The notes beneath the pieces were generated by a model. That model saw only the letters and a list, made by a program, of their open reading frames with translations, was not told the origin of the DNA and searched no databases. A stretch of DNA of 64,000 nt, taken from positions 124,001-188,000 of the forward strand of contig CAWJFY010000007.1 in NCBI GenBank assembly GCA_963842295.1. Direction: 5' to 3'. How positions within the stretch are numbered: position 1 is the stretch's first letter; each line of letters starts with the position of its first letter. This document shows, one piece after another, positions 47,795-56,585 of this stretch. Made by a program: the position numbers and the translations under genes. This stretch comes from JAJNBA01 sp963842295 (lineage in GTDB: Bacteria; Actinomycetota; UBA4738; HRBIN12).

Positions 47795-50700
47795 AGGGAG
47801 CCTCTTCCACCGTCAGGGCGTGGACGTCGTCCCGCGCGAGGAACCGTATCCGGAGGTCCTCGTCGGAGATGCCGCCTGCGATCTCCCCGACGATGTCGCG
47901 GGCAAGGCTCCGGAGCCTCGCAGCGTCCCCTTCCGCCCCCCTCCGAGCCGCGAGGTCTGCCGACAGCGCGAGGCCCTCCCAGAGCACCCGGCGCTCCCCC
48001 AGGCGCTCCGCGCGCTCGATCGCCTCAGCCACCTCGTCGCCTGCCTCCTCGATCCGATCGGCAGCCAAGAGAGCTCTGGCGAGGACGACGAGCGCCCCGG
48101 CGACCAGGATCTCCACCCCGCTCGCGCGGAGCTCCTCGACGACCGTCCGTGCGACGGTCTCGGCCTCCTCGACATAGCCGTCGAGGAGCGCGAGGCGGGC
48201 TCGCGCGGCGCTCGAGGCCACTCGGAGGAACGTCCGGTCGGGCTCGGGCAGCATCATCAGATCCACGGCCTCCAGGGGCGCGTGTGCCTCATCGTGCCGC
48301 CCGAGGGAGATGAGCGCGAGGGCCTGCGAGACGCTCGCGATCGAGATCGCAGGAGGGATCCGCTCGCGCGCGATCGCGAGCGCCTCCTCCGCCAGGAAGA
48401 GTGCACGTTCGCCGTCTCCGAGGTAGGTCGTCACCCGTGAGAGGTCGGCCCGCGTGGCGATCGCGGCGTAGGCGAACCCGCCCTGCTCCCCGAGCTCGAG
48501 GCACCGCTGGATCGAATCGATCGCGGCACCGAGCTGGCCTCGCTCGAGCTCCACCCGGTAGACCGTGATCAGGGCGTGCGACTGACCCCAGGCGTTCCCG
48601 ATCGACTCGGAGATCGCGATCGCCGCGTGGGCGTCCGCGAGCGCGGCAGCGTAGTCGCCGCGGAACAGGTGCATCGAGCTGCCGACCGTGAGGTTCTCGC
48701 CCAGCATCGGACGGTTCTCGAGCTCTTCCCAGAGCTGCCGCGCCTCGGCCAAACGGTGCGCGGCCGTCGAGAAGTCACCGAGTGCCATGTAGGCACGGGT
48801 GACATCGTTCAGGGTGAACGCGAGCTGTTCGCGCTCCCCGAGGTCGCGGGCGATCACGAGGGACGCCTCCCCCGCCTCGACGGCTCGTGCGGCGTCCCCT
48901 CCTCCGTAGACGTTCGCGACCACGATGTTCCACAGCGCCCTCGCCTCGGCTGAGCGGTCGCCGATCCGCCGCGCCATGACCACGAGCTCCTCCGACAGCC
49001 GCCGCCCCAGCTCCGGGTCGAACTTCGGGGTGGCCGTCGCGTAGAGCAGGGCGATGCTCGAGTGCGCGGACAGCTCCATCGCGTCGTCGTCCCTCGCCAC
49101 CGCCTCTTCGCGCATCTCTTCGTAGTTGGCAATCGCGTCGTCGTAGCGGCCGATCAGCTCCAGCGCGTTACCTCGCTGCTCGTACATCGAGCGCAGGAGG
49201 GGCGACGGCGCGCCGATCCGGCGAGCCGCGTCCAGCCCGGTGCGGTAGTGCGCCTCCGCTTCGGCGTTCGCGTACAGCCGTGCCGCCGCGTCGCCGGCCT
49301 TCGCTGCGTACGTGACCGTGGAAGCGTCCTCACCGGCTTCCGAGAAATGACGGACGAGCTGGGACGCGACTTCGTCGAGGCGGTCGCCCGCCGTCTCCTC
49401 GAGAACCTCCGCGACGCGCAGGTGGGCAGCACGGCGGTGCTTCGCGAGGAGTGTGCCGTACGCGGCCTCCTGCGTGAGCGCGTGGCGGAACGTGAACTCG
49501 GCGTGTGAACCGTCGCCGGTGACGCGGATCAGGTCGCGGCGCACGAGCTCTCGGAGATCGTCCCGGACATCCGCCCGACCGGCGACGGCGACGAGGAGCT
49601 CCTCTTCGAAGGTCCTCCCGATAACGGCGGCGGTCTGCACCGTGCGCCGGCTCGACTCCGGCAAGCGATCGAGACCGACGGTGATCAGGCTCTGGATCGT
49701 GTCGGGGATCACGATCTCGGTCGTATCTCCCGTCAACCGCCAGCCGTCGTCTCCACGCTCGACGACGCCGCCGTCGATCAACGCCCGGGCCACCTCTTGC
49801 ATGAAGAGCGGGTTCCCCTCCGTGTTGTGGAGGATCCGCTCCCGAACGTTCCCCGTCATCTCCGGAACAGGGAGGAACGCGCCGATCAACTCGTCGCTCT
49901 GCTCTGACGAGAGGGCGTCGAGCTCGAACACCGTCACATGCGCAGCGAGCTCGGTCTCCACCCACTCCTTGAACTCCCAGGAGACGACATCGCGATCGGG
50001 GCGGAACGAAGCCAGGACCACGATCGGCGCATCGACGACGAGCTCGGTGGTCGCGCGAACCAGCTCGAGCGAGGCATGGTCGCACCAATGGAGGTCTTCG
50101 AAGACGATCAGCCGGCGACCGCCCTGCGCGAGGGTCGACCCGACCACGAGCTCGGTGGCCGCACGTTGGAACGCCTCGCCTTCCAGGTGGGGCTCGTCCT
50201 CCCGCTCGACGCCGAGGAGTGCTCGCGCGACCCGTTCGCTCCGCCCTTCCCATCCCTCCAGGGCGATCGTCTCCATCAGATCGGCGATCTTGGCCCGGAC
50301 GGTGTCGGCGGGATCCGACTCCTTGACGCCGGCACGCTCCCGCATCAGCCGCCGGTACTGCGCGTAGGGCTGCATCGTGTCGAACGGGACGCACTGCCAG
50401 AAGTCCCATCGGCGATCGTCGCTCGGCTCCATCTCCGCCCAGATGGCGTTGGCCTCTTCGATCAGCCGGCTCTTGCCGATGCCGGGATCGCCGGTGAGGA
50501 GCAGGACGGATCCGCGACCTTCGTGCGCCCTGTCGAACGCCGCGCGGATGGCCGCCATCTCCGCCTCGCGCCCCACGAGCGGTGCGTCCAGGCGCCGGGC
50601 GGCGCGAACGGTCCACGGAGCGTCCAGGCGACCCAGCACCCGGTAGGAGTCCACGGGATGTCGTTTCCCCTTCAGCTCCACGCCGCCCAGCGCCTCGACC

Positions 50701-51293
50701 TCGAAGAGGTCGGCGACGAGCCGGTAGGTGTCCTCGGTGATCTGCACGGAGCCGGGCTCCGCGGTCTGCTCCATGCGGGCGGCGACGTTCACGGCGTCAC
50801 CCATCGCCGAGTACTCCTGTTTGAGCTCCGAGCCCACGTCGCCCACGACGACGGGGCCCGTGTTGATACCGACGCGGACGTTCAGGTCGAGCCCGCGCTC
50901 CCGAGCGACCTTCTCGCGGAGCGCGGTGATCGAGGAGACGATCTCGAGCCCCGCCATCACCGCGCGCTGCGGGTCGTCCTCGTGGGCGGTCGGCGCGCCG
51001 AAGAACGCCAGGATCGCGTCGCCCATGAGACGGGCAACCGTGCCCTCGTGCCGGACGACAGGCGTGATGAGGTGCGCGAACGCCTCGTTCATGACGTCGG
51101 TCCAGTCCTCGGGGTCGAGCTCCTCTGCCATCGCGGTCGATCCGCGCACGTCGCAGAACAGCATCGTGACCACGCGACGTTCTCCCGACGAAGCCTCTTG
51201 GCTGGCGGCGGATGTATCTCCGAGTCGCTCGCCACAGGCGTTGCAGAACCTCGCGCCCTGAGGATTGTCGGCGCCGCAGGTCGGGCAGAGCAT
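47760..51293 (-). CDS. Adenylate/guanylate cyclase fused to AAA ATPase and helical repeats
   Basis: A 1177-residue multidomain protein. Residues 3-20 form a zinc ribbon (C3, C6, C17, C20). The class III nucleotide cyclase domain spans about 39-215, with metal-binding aspartates D48 (LFCDVRGS) and D92 (MGDAILAFFG) and VGINTGPVVVGDVG. A regulatory ATPase follows with P-loop GDPGIGKS at 268-275 and Walker B VFEDLHWCD. From about 600 to the end are TPR-like helical repeats (ALDAARRIG, YEQRGNALELIGRYDDAIANYEE and similar). Such proteins are thought to couple ATPase/repeat sensing to cyclic nucleotide production. The exact start (GTG/ATG around 51293) is uncertain. Confidence 0.88.
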   Translation of the reverse strand: MLCPTCGADNPQGARFCNACGERLGDTSAASQEASSGERRVVTMLFCDVRGSTAMAEELDPEDWTDVMNEAFAHLITPVVRHEGTVARLMGDAILAFFGAPTAHEDDPQRAVMAGLEIVSSITALREKVARERGLDLNVRVGINTGPVVVGDVGSELKQEYSAMGDAVNVAARMEQTAEPGSVQITEDTYRLVADLFEVEALGGVELKGKRHPVDSYRVLGRLDAPWTVRAARRLDAPLVGREAEMAAIRAAFDRAHEGRGSVLLLTGDPGIGKSRLIEEANAIWAEMEPSDDRRWDFWQCVPFDTMQPYAQYRRLMRERAGVKESDPADTVRAKIADLMETIALEGWEGRSERVARALLGVEREDEPHLEGEAFQRAATELVVGSTLAQGGRRLIVFEDLHWCDHASLELVRATTELVVDAPIVVLASFRPDRDVVSWEFKEWVETELAAHVTVFELDALSSEQSDELIGAFLPVPEMTGNVRERILHNTEGNPLFMQEVARALIDGGVVERGDDGWRLTGDTTEIVIPDTIQSLITVGLDRLPESSRRTVQTAAVIGRTFEEELLVAVAGRADVRDDLRELVRRDLIRVTGDGSHAEFTFRHALTQEAAYGTLLAKHRRAAHLRVAEVLEETAGDRLDEVASQLVRHFSEAGEDASTVTYAAKAGDAAARLYANAEAEAHYRTGLDAARRIGAPSPLLRSMYEQRGNALELIGRYDDAIANYEEMREEAVARDDDAMELSAHSSIALLYATATPKFDPELGRRLSEELVVMARRIGDRSAEARALWNIVVANVYGGGDAARAVEAGEASLVIARDLGEREQLAFTLNDVTRAYMALGDFSTAAHRLAEARQLWEELENRPMLGENLTVGSSMHLFRGDYAAALADAHAAIAISESIGNAWGQSHALITVYRVELERGQLGAAIDSIQRCLELGEQGGFAYAAIATRADLSRVTTYLGDGERALFLAEEALAIARERIPPAISIASVSQALALISLGRHDEAHAPLEAVDLMMLPEPDRTFLRVASSAARARLALLDGYVEEAETVARTVVEELRASGVEILVAGALVVLARALLAADRIEEAGDEVAEAIERAERLGERRVLWEGLALSADLAARRGAEGDAARLRSLARDIVGEIAGGISDEDLRIRFLARDDVHALTVEEAPFTGPDRPRPAR

Positions 51294-51390
51294 CACGGTC
51301 CGAACGATAGCCTCCATGGCTCGATGAACCGGTCGGTCCATCCGAGGCCATCCGAAGCGCGCTCGAAGCCCTAGCGGCAAGATCTGCCTC

Positions 51391-51660
51391 ATGAGTGAGA
51401 CGCCGACCCGGGGGCCCACCGAGAGCGGATACATTCCGCGAATGGGCTTCACCGTTGCAGCTGATGCGTACGACCTGTTCATGGGCCGGTACTCAACGCC
51501 ACTCGCACCCAAGTTCGCCGACTTCGCGGAGATCGTCGGTCAGCGAGCGATCGATGTGGGGTGCGGCCCGGGCGCCCTCACGGCCGAGCTCGTGAGGCGT
51601 TTGGGGGCGGCCGCCGTGTCCCTCACGGCCCAGGCCTGGGCGGCACGAGGCATCGTCTAG
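51391..51660 (+). pseudogene. Truncated SAM methyltransferase
   Basis: An 89-codon frame carries the N-terminus of a class I methyltransferase: FTVAADAYDLFMGRYSTPLA and motif I AIDVGCGPGALTAELVRRLG. It then leaves the family pattern (AVSLTAQAWAARGIV) and stops. More than 150 residues of the fold are missing, so it is a deletion remnant. A start at 51442 (MGFTVAADAY) may have been original. Confidence 0.75.
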
Positions 51661-51687
51661 TCTCGGCCGTTCCTGCGACGAGCATCG

Positions 51688-52182
51688 TCAGCCCGTCGCG
51701 CGCTCCTTGAGCACCTCGAGGTACTCGTCGAGCCGCTCGTAGGTCTCGATGGCCCCGGACTCCATCCCCGACCCGAGCACCTCATCGCGCATCTCCTTCG
51801 AGGGGAAGACGGCACTGCTCGTCACCGTGGTCTTTCCGTCGTGCTCCTCGAACGTGTAGGTCTCCGGACCGCCGGGGTTGTCTTCGAACCCGAACGTCCA
51901 GACGATGCGTTCCGGCCGGACGATCTCCAGGTACTCCCCGAAGAACGTGGTCTCGTCGCCGTCGGGACCCCGGTGCACGACCCTCCATGTCCCGCCTGGT
52001 CGGAAGTCGATCTCACAGTCCACGACCTCGTACTTCCTCGGGCCCCACCAATTCGACATGTGTTCGCATGAGGTGTGCGCCTCGAACACGAGGTCGCGTG
52101 GCGCGTCGAAGACGCGGGTCATCACGATCTCCCGATCCGACGGCGTCGTCGTCACCAGCCGGTTCCTACTGCTTCCGCCCAT
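51688..52182 (-). CDS. SRPBCC (AHSA1-type) domain protein
   Basis: A 164-residue START-like protein: TRVFDAPRDLVFEAHTSCEH, WWGPRKYEVVDCEIDFRPGG and a C-terminal helix GAIETYERLDEYLEVL. AHSA1-type proteins bind hydrophobic ligands or Hsp90-like partners. The ATG at 52182 has GGAG and GGGAG upstream and overlaps the ArsR stop by 17 bp, a common ArsR-SRPBCC operon. Confidence 0.85.
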   Translation of the reverse strand: MGGSSRNRLVTTTPSDREIVMTRVFDAPRDLVFEAHTSCEHMSNWWGPRKYEVVDCEIDFRPGGTWRVVHRGPDGDETTFFGEYLEIVRPERIVWTFGFEDNPGGPETYTFEEHDGKTTVTSSAVFPSKEMRDEVLGSGMESGAIETYERLDEYLEVLKERATG

Positions 52183-52525
52183 CTCCCTGCTCCTTTCCTC
52201 GTCCCTGGAGCTCGTCCAGGTAGTCATCCAGCCGGTCGTAGCTCTCCTCCCAGAAACGCCGGTACCACTCGGTCCACTCGGCGACATCCTTCAGCGGCCC
52301 CGCTTCGAGCCGCGCCGGTCGCCATTGCCGCTCCCGGCCTCGGGAGATCAGCCCCGCCCGTTCCAGCACCTTCAGGTGTTTCGAGACCGCCGGCAGGGTC
52401 ATCTCGAACGGCTCCCCCAGCTCGGTCACCGAGGCCTCCCCCGCCGCCAGCCGCGCGAGGATCGCCCGCCTCGTGGGATCCGCGAGGGCCGCGAACGTAC
52501 GGTCCAGCCGATCTGTCCTCGTCAC
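52166..52525 (-). CDS. ArsR family HTH regulator
   Basis: A 119-residue winged-HTH protein: LDRTFAALADPTRRAILARL, EASVTELGEPFEMTLPAVSK and HLKVLERAGLISRGRERQWR. No Cys/His metal site is visible, which fits the non-metal ArsR group paired with SRPBCC proteins. It starts at a GTG (52525) after AAGGGG. It probably regulates its own operon. Confidence 0.9.
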   Translation of the reverse strand: MTRTDRLDRTFAALADPTRRAILARLAAGEASVTELGEPFEMTLPAVSKHLKVLERAGLISRGRERQWRPARLEAGPLKDVAEWTEWYRRFWEESYDRLDDYLDELQGRGKEQGDGRKQ

Positions 52526-52540
52526 CGCTCAACCCCTTAG

Positions 52541-52564
52541 TTAAATAACCGATTGGTAAATTAC
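52541..52564. promoter_or_regulatory. Candidate ArsR operator in an AT-rich promoter
   Basis: The sequence TTAAATAACCGATTGGTAAATTAC lies 16 bp upstream of the arsR start and is strikingly AT-rich for this genome. It contains the imperfect dyad TAACCGATTGGTAA. This fits an autoregulatory operator overlapping the promoter. Confidence 0.45.
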
Positions 52565-52659
52565 TCCCTCGACCTCGCTCCTGTCAAGTGCGGATGCCAG
52601 TCCCAAAGATCAGGCGATGCTTGATCCGCGGGATCGATCCTCGAGTCCCCGGGGCTGCG

Positions 52660-53097
52660 CTAGGGAAGCCTCTCCAGGATCACCAGCGGGATGTCTCGCT
52701 CCGTCTTGGCTTGATACTTGTCGTACTCGGGCCAGATCGAAACCATCGTGGGCCAGAGCTTCGCTCTCTCCTCAGGATCGGCCGGAAGGGCTCGCGCGGC
52801 GAACCTCTCGGCACCGACCTGTAGCTCGACCTCGGGGTTGTCGGCAAGGTTCAGGTACCACGACGGATGCTTCTTCGACCCGCCGTCCGACGCGACGACG
52901 AGGTACCGATCGCCGTCCCGACCGTAGATCAACGCGGTCCGCCGGAGCCGCCCTGTCTTTCGACCGCGGGTGGTGAGAAGGAGGGTCTGCACGCCTCTCC
53001 ACTCATGCCCCTTGGCCCCGTCGGTCTCCACGTAGCGCCGGATGTGCTGGGCAACCCATCTCGTCGGACTGTCCGAAACCTCGTCCTGCGACGACAT
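52660..53097 (-). CDS. Deazaflavin (F420)-dependent nitroreductase family protein
   Basis: A 145-residue protein of the DDN/FDR-type split beta-barrel family: LLLTTRGRKTGRLRRTALIY, LVVASDGGSKKHPSWYLNL and PEVELQVGAERFAARAL. Family members use cofactor F420 for reductions. Actinobacteria commonly carry several. The ATG at 53097 fits the family N-terminus. Confidence 0.88.
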   Translation of the reverse strand: MSSQDEVSDSPTRWVAQHIRRYVETDGAKGHEWRGVQTLLLTTRGRKTGRLRRTALIYGRDGDRYLVVASDGGSKKHPSWYLNLADNPEVELQVGAERFAARALPADPEERAKLWPTMVSIWPEYDKYQAKTERDIPLVILERLP

Positions 53098-53146
53098 CAG
53101 GCCTCGACGATATCGTCCATCGATCAGGCGGGCGACCCAGCAACTC

Positions 53147-53911
53147 CTATGCCCGGATGACGACCGGTGTTCCCATCGGCACGCCGCGGAGATGTCGCAG
53201 CAAGGCGTTCGACACGCGAACGCAGCCCTTGCTGACCGCCTCACCACTGTCACCCGGATCGTCGGTTCCGTGGATGGCGAGGCGAGGCTCGCCCGGGAAC
53301 TCCTCCCAGGGTTCGATGGAATCGGAGAACCCGGAAAGGCCGAGGATGAAGCTCCCGTAGGGACCGGAAGGCCGGTCGGTGTCGACCTTCGCCCACACGA
53401 AGTATCGACCGGGCGGGGTGGGCGTCGCCGCGGAGCCGACGGCGACGGGGAGGTGCGCCACTCGCTCGCCCTCGCGGAGTCGGACGAGCCATCGCTCCGA
53501 CACGTCGATGACGACCCGTTCGGCGACCTCGGCGAGACGCACGTCCGAGGCCTCGATCCACCCCGCCTGTCCGTTCGGCCAGACGGGTAGTTGGATGCGC
53601 AGCCAGATGGCTCCGTCGTCGGTCGCGTTCCGCAGGACGAGGAGCCGGAGGCGCTGCCCCCAGGGGTTGTCGGCATCCAGGTTCATGTAAGGACGTTCCG
53701 TTCCCGGCGCGGCGTGTATGTCCAGGGAGGTCTCGCGTGGGACAGCCACGAAGGTTCCGCCCCGCGCGAGCAACCGGGCCGCGCTGATGTCGGCCGGAGG
53801 CGTGGGCCGCGATCGAGGTACCACCTCCGTGCTCGACGGAGGATCGACGCCCCGCGCGCAGGACAAGATGAAGACGGCGATCAGCACCAAGGGGAAGGCG
53901 CGGCGAGGCAT
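53147..53911 (-). CDS. L,D-transpeptidase (YkuD) lipoprotein
   Basis: A 254-residue exported enzyme. The N-terminus MPRRAFPLVLIAVFILSCAR has a lipobox cysteine. An SH3-like region precedes the YkuD catalytic domain with VIDVSERWLVRLREG, LAIHGTDDPG (conserved histidine) and SKGCVRVSN (catalytic cysteine). L,D-transpeptidases make 3-3 peptidoglycan crosslinks. It converges with no gene; the upstream ATG at 53911 is preferred because it gives the lipobox. Confidence 0.9.
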   Translation of the reverse strand: MPRRAFPLVLIAVFILSCARGVDPPSSTEVVPRSRPTPPADISAARLLARGGTFVAVPRETSLDIHAAPGTERPYMNLDADNPWGQRLRLLVLRNATDDGAIWLRIQLPVWPNGQAGWIEASDVRLAEVAERVVIDVSERWLVRLREGERVAHLPVAVGSAATPTPPGRYFVWAKVDTDRPSGPYGSFILGLSGFSDSIEPWEEFPGEPRLAIHGTDDPGDSGEAVSKGCVRVSNALLRHLRGVPMGTPVVIRA

Positions 53912-54121
53912 CGGCTCATGATGTCGCGCGCCTGGGCCGGCGTCTACGCCGCGGTCCCACGATGGGCTGGCCCGGAGGGACCGCAGTCCGGATGGCTCAC
54001 CGCGATCTGGGCACGAGCTCGGAGGGATGGATGAGGCGGTCGCCCTGGGGAGCCGGTGTTGGTCCGCGGCGAGCCCACCTTTCACGGAGGGCGTCCTCGG
54101 TCGAGGTAGGCTCACCGCGCC

Positions 54122-54206
54122 GCGAGAGTGGCGGAACCTGGCAGACGCGCCGGATTTAGGATCCGGTGCCCGAAAGGGCGTGGGGGTTCAAATCCCCCCT
54201 CTCGCA
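54122..54206 (+). tRNA. tRNA-Leu(TAG)
   Basis: An 85-nt tRNA with long variable arm: acceptor GCGAGAG/CTCTCGC with discriminator A, anticodon stem CCGGA/TCCGG with loop TTTAGGA (anticodon TAG), variable arm TGCCCGAAAGGGCGT, T-arm GGGGG-TTCAAAT-CCCCC. Its 3' part is duplicated at 56378-56430. Confidence 0.96.
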
Positions 54207-54207
54207 C
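54155..54207 (+). repeat. 53-bp att-like direct repeat, left copy
   Basis: Identical to 56378-56430. It begins in the anticodon loop and runs to one base past the tRNA-Leu 3' end, the usual core position for tyrosine-integrase attachment in tRNA genes. Confidence 0.95.
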
Positions 54208-54600
54208 CTCTGATGGGGAGTGTGGTAGGTGTGGGGGGGCTTCGCCGTCTCGCCCGGTGCTCACAGAGGCCGGATGGAGTCCGGGAACTTGATCGCTGGA
54301 TGCCTCGGGTTGCGAGCAGGACGACTATCGGCGCTTGCCGACTGGGGGTGCATTCTGTCGGACGAAAGGCAAGAGTTGCTCAGACGGACAACGCTATGGC
54401 GTAGCAAAGGGTGTATCTAGTTAGGAATAGTGTCGCATCGAAAGGTGACGCCTCGACTGAAAGGCCTCTCGAAACGGCTGTTGTCTGAAAGTGATCAGCG
54501 AGCGAACGACCATCCTCCGAAACGCGCTCCGTCATGTGGCCCTCATTGCTAACCAGATAGGCGGCGAGGACCACGACCACTGGTCACTAGAGTCAGAAGC
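54208..54600. other. No gene recognised at the left end of the tRNA-Leu element
   Basis: Short open frames exist on both strands but none has a ribosome site, family pattern or host-like codon use. Nothing else is seen. Confidence 0.4.
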
Positions 54601-55393
54601 TCAGGTCGCAGACGAGCGGTTGCGCTGCTGTGAGCGGAAGGGCGTGAAATGACAGAGGAGTCGCTTCGTAGTCACTGAGCTGCATGGCTGGAAGGGCTTT
54701 TCTGGAGCGGGACGTGCTATAGATGCGGCATCGGGAGCACAGGAACGACGGCACTTGGCGAGTCTCGCGGGCTTGATAGGTACGCGGCAACACTGAAAGA
54801 TCAGCAATGACGCACAGGCGCGGCGCAAGTGAATGTAGAAGCTCGCGGCACTGAACGCGACAGCGAAGAGCTGAGTGGCGATAGCAACCAACACGAGCGC
54901 TGTCTCGAGGTGCGAACGGCGAGCCTCGAATCGTCGACCTACCACCTACTCGTCCGTAGCTCTCGAGCAGTGTGCGTACCCTTCCCGACCGCCTGATAGC
55001 GCCGTGCGTGCCACGTCGGCAATGCTTCCTTCCCTATCACCTGCCGCATGTCCTTCACCGTCGGCTCGATGCGATCAAGAACGCTTGCCGTTCGTATCTG
55101 AGAGGACCTGAAGCGCATCGGGTCCGTATGAGAGGCCGACGATCGAACCCCCGAGCGGCGCAGCCGCATCTGTGATGTCGTTAAGTGCAAACAGAGTTAG
55201 AGCCTTGGCGGTGGCGAAGGCCTCGGACAGGTAATGTGACGCACGCTCTTGCGCAGCTTGCTGGTAGAGTGTAGTACAATGATCATTACGCCAACGCTGC
55301 GAGGAGCAGCGATGTAAGGCAGATGAGCGAGACAGCGATGCTTGTGTTGTGAGCTCTCACCTCTTCCGCGGCATCCAGCGCGGCCGACGTCAC
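54601..55393 (-). pseudogene. Frameshifted membrane protein, gene B of the tRNA-Leu element
   Basis: A GTG at 55393 with GGAAGGA 5 bases upstream starts VTSAALDAAEEVRAHNTSIA and a membrane segment SLICLTSLLLAALA, then the frame stops. A second frame continues LYQQAAQERASHYLSEAFAT, AKALTLFALNDITDAAAPLG and ends after VLSDTNGKRS. A third gives VLDRIEPTVKDMRQVIGKEA, and the last has a membrane segment ETALVLVAIATQLFAVAFSA. At least three frameshifts are needed, so the gene is dead or the sequence is poor here. The pieces join to a protein with N- and C-terminal membrane helices around a helical middle. Confidence 0.55.
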
Positions 55394-55483
55394 CTATTCC
55401 TTCCATCACCACCCGATTACGAGGAGATACGCCGCGCGGCGATGACAAGGCGAAGGCGCTGCAAGGTCAGAACGTTCGTCCAC

Positions 55484-56121
55484 CTACGGATCGCGTAGGC
55501 AAGTGCCCAAGAAGAACGCGATGGCGGCTACGAATGCGAATTTCGATGTCGTCGATGCCCGAGACGAGGCTTCCATCGCAGCCCTCTCAAACGTTTCGAT
55601 CGGTGGCTGACGAAGGGTATGTGACAACCGCCAGGCGAGGGGCACCAGCGGAGTATTGAGCTGGGTTGCGCGGTGCTCGCGTAGGTAATCGTCCCCCGCT
55701 GAAAGCGCGTCGCCAAGACGATTGGAGGAGTAGTTCCGAATCCTTTCCCAAGGAAGCGCGAACGTAGACGAAAAAGGTATGCCGACGCGGCGCTGGGCAA
55801 TTCGAATCGCTCGCTCCAGCTCCACGGCTCTACCAAGTACACCATTAGAGGAGCCTGGAGCACGAGGACGTTGTTCGCATGGACTGCGAAATTGTGATCG
55901 CGCAGTGCCTCTGCCTTGGCTGCTGAGGTCCACTGATTCCCGGCTTGGGTGACGAGGGCGTTGGCTCGAAATGCGATAACGGCCCCCAAGATAGACGCGA
56001 TCGCCATGATGACGAAAGGTCGAAGCTCTCGATTCGGAAGGAGCTGCCGAATTTGCCGGGTGACCGCGTTGCGTGCTTCTCGGAGGCGAAGTCGCCACAC
56101 GACAAGAGCCTTCTCAACCAT
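55484..56121 (-). pseudogene. Frameshifted membrane protein, gene A of the tRNA-Leu element
   Basis: An ATG at 56121 opens MVEKALVVWRLRLREARNAV, a membrane segment PFVIMAIASILGAVIAF and a helical part to NVLVLQAPLMVYL. Near 55830 the coding pattern moves to another frame (VELERAIRIAQRRVGIPFSS ... TTSKFAFVAAIAFFLGTCL), as if one base had been lost after GTAGAGCC. The product would be about 210 residues with N- and C-terminal membrane helices, like gene B. Function unknown. Confidence 0.6.
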
Positions 56122-56159
56122 CCTTCTCCGCCCCTGTCTAGGGCGCGCGACCGGCCGGT

Positions 56160-56377
56160 AAAGATCTACGATCGAGGTGATTCTGTGCTCGATCTAGTGA
56201 TTGGGCAAATTATACAACACGATGAGATGGGTGATATGTTAATGGGTGATCACGTTATGCGGGTTCTTGTGTTTGTTTATAATTTGTTTATAATGGGATG
56301 ATATATGTGGGTATAAGATGATATAGGATGATATGGTTAGATATGTATGAGTGGGTATTGTGTGTGGTGTGAGTAAT
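56160..56377. repeat. AT-rich tract with short phased repeats at the right end of the tRNA-Leu element
   Basis: The composition changes abruptly to AT-rich. TTTGTTTATAA is repeated in tandem at 56272-56282 and 56283-56293. GATGATAT occurs at 56297, 56317 and 56327, that is at 20- and 10-bp steps on one helix face. The G strand is strongly asymmetric (many G and T, few C). Arm sites, an origin or a centromere-like site are possible. Confidence 0.6.
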
Positions 56378-56430
56378 TTTAGGATCCGGTGCCCGAAAGG
56401 GCGTGGGGGTTCAAATCCCCCCTCTCGCAC
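56378..56430 (+). repeat. 53-bp att-like direct repeat, right copy (partial tRNA-Leu)
   Basis: Matches 54155-54207 exactly. Upstream of it the sequence is AT-rich and unrelated to the tRNA 5' half, so it is not a functional tRNA. Confidence 0.95.
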
Positions 56431-56585
56431 TCTCCTGCTCGATGAGAGCAGCTGTCGCCGACCGGGAACCTACCTACTCATCTCGAAACCGCGATGTCTC
56501 GCTCGCGAGCGGGTCGTGATCTCCCTGCGGCGACAGCTCCTCTCCCTGTACCGTCGTTGCGCGACTGATCGGGACGGAGTCGGTC

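Larger units (their letters stand above)
54208..56377. mobile_element. 2.2-kb decayed integrated element at tRNA-Leu
   Basis: The segment between the 53-bp repeats has the left copy as an intact tRNA and the right copy as only the 3' part, the standard footprint of site-specific integration. It has lower GC and patchy coding with two frameshifted membrane-protein genes on the minus strand and no integrase. The right end (56160-56377) is very AT-rich. It is probably a remnant that lost its integrase. Confidence 0.85.

Noticed and set aside
56378..56430. A second functional tRNA-Leu
   Set aside because: The 5' half including the D-arm and acceptor 5' strand is missing; it is only the duplicated attachment core.
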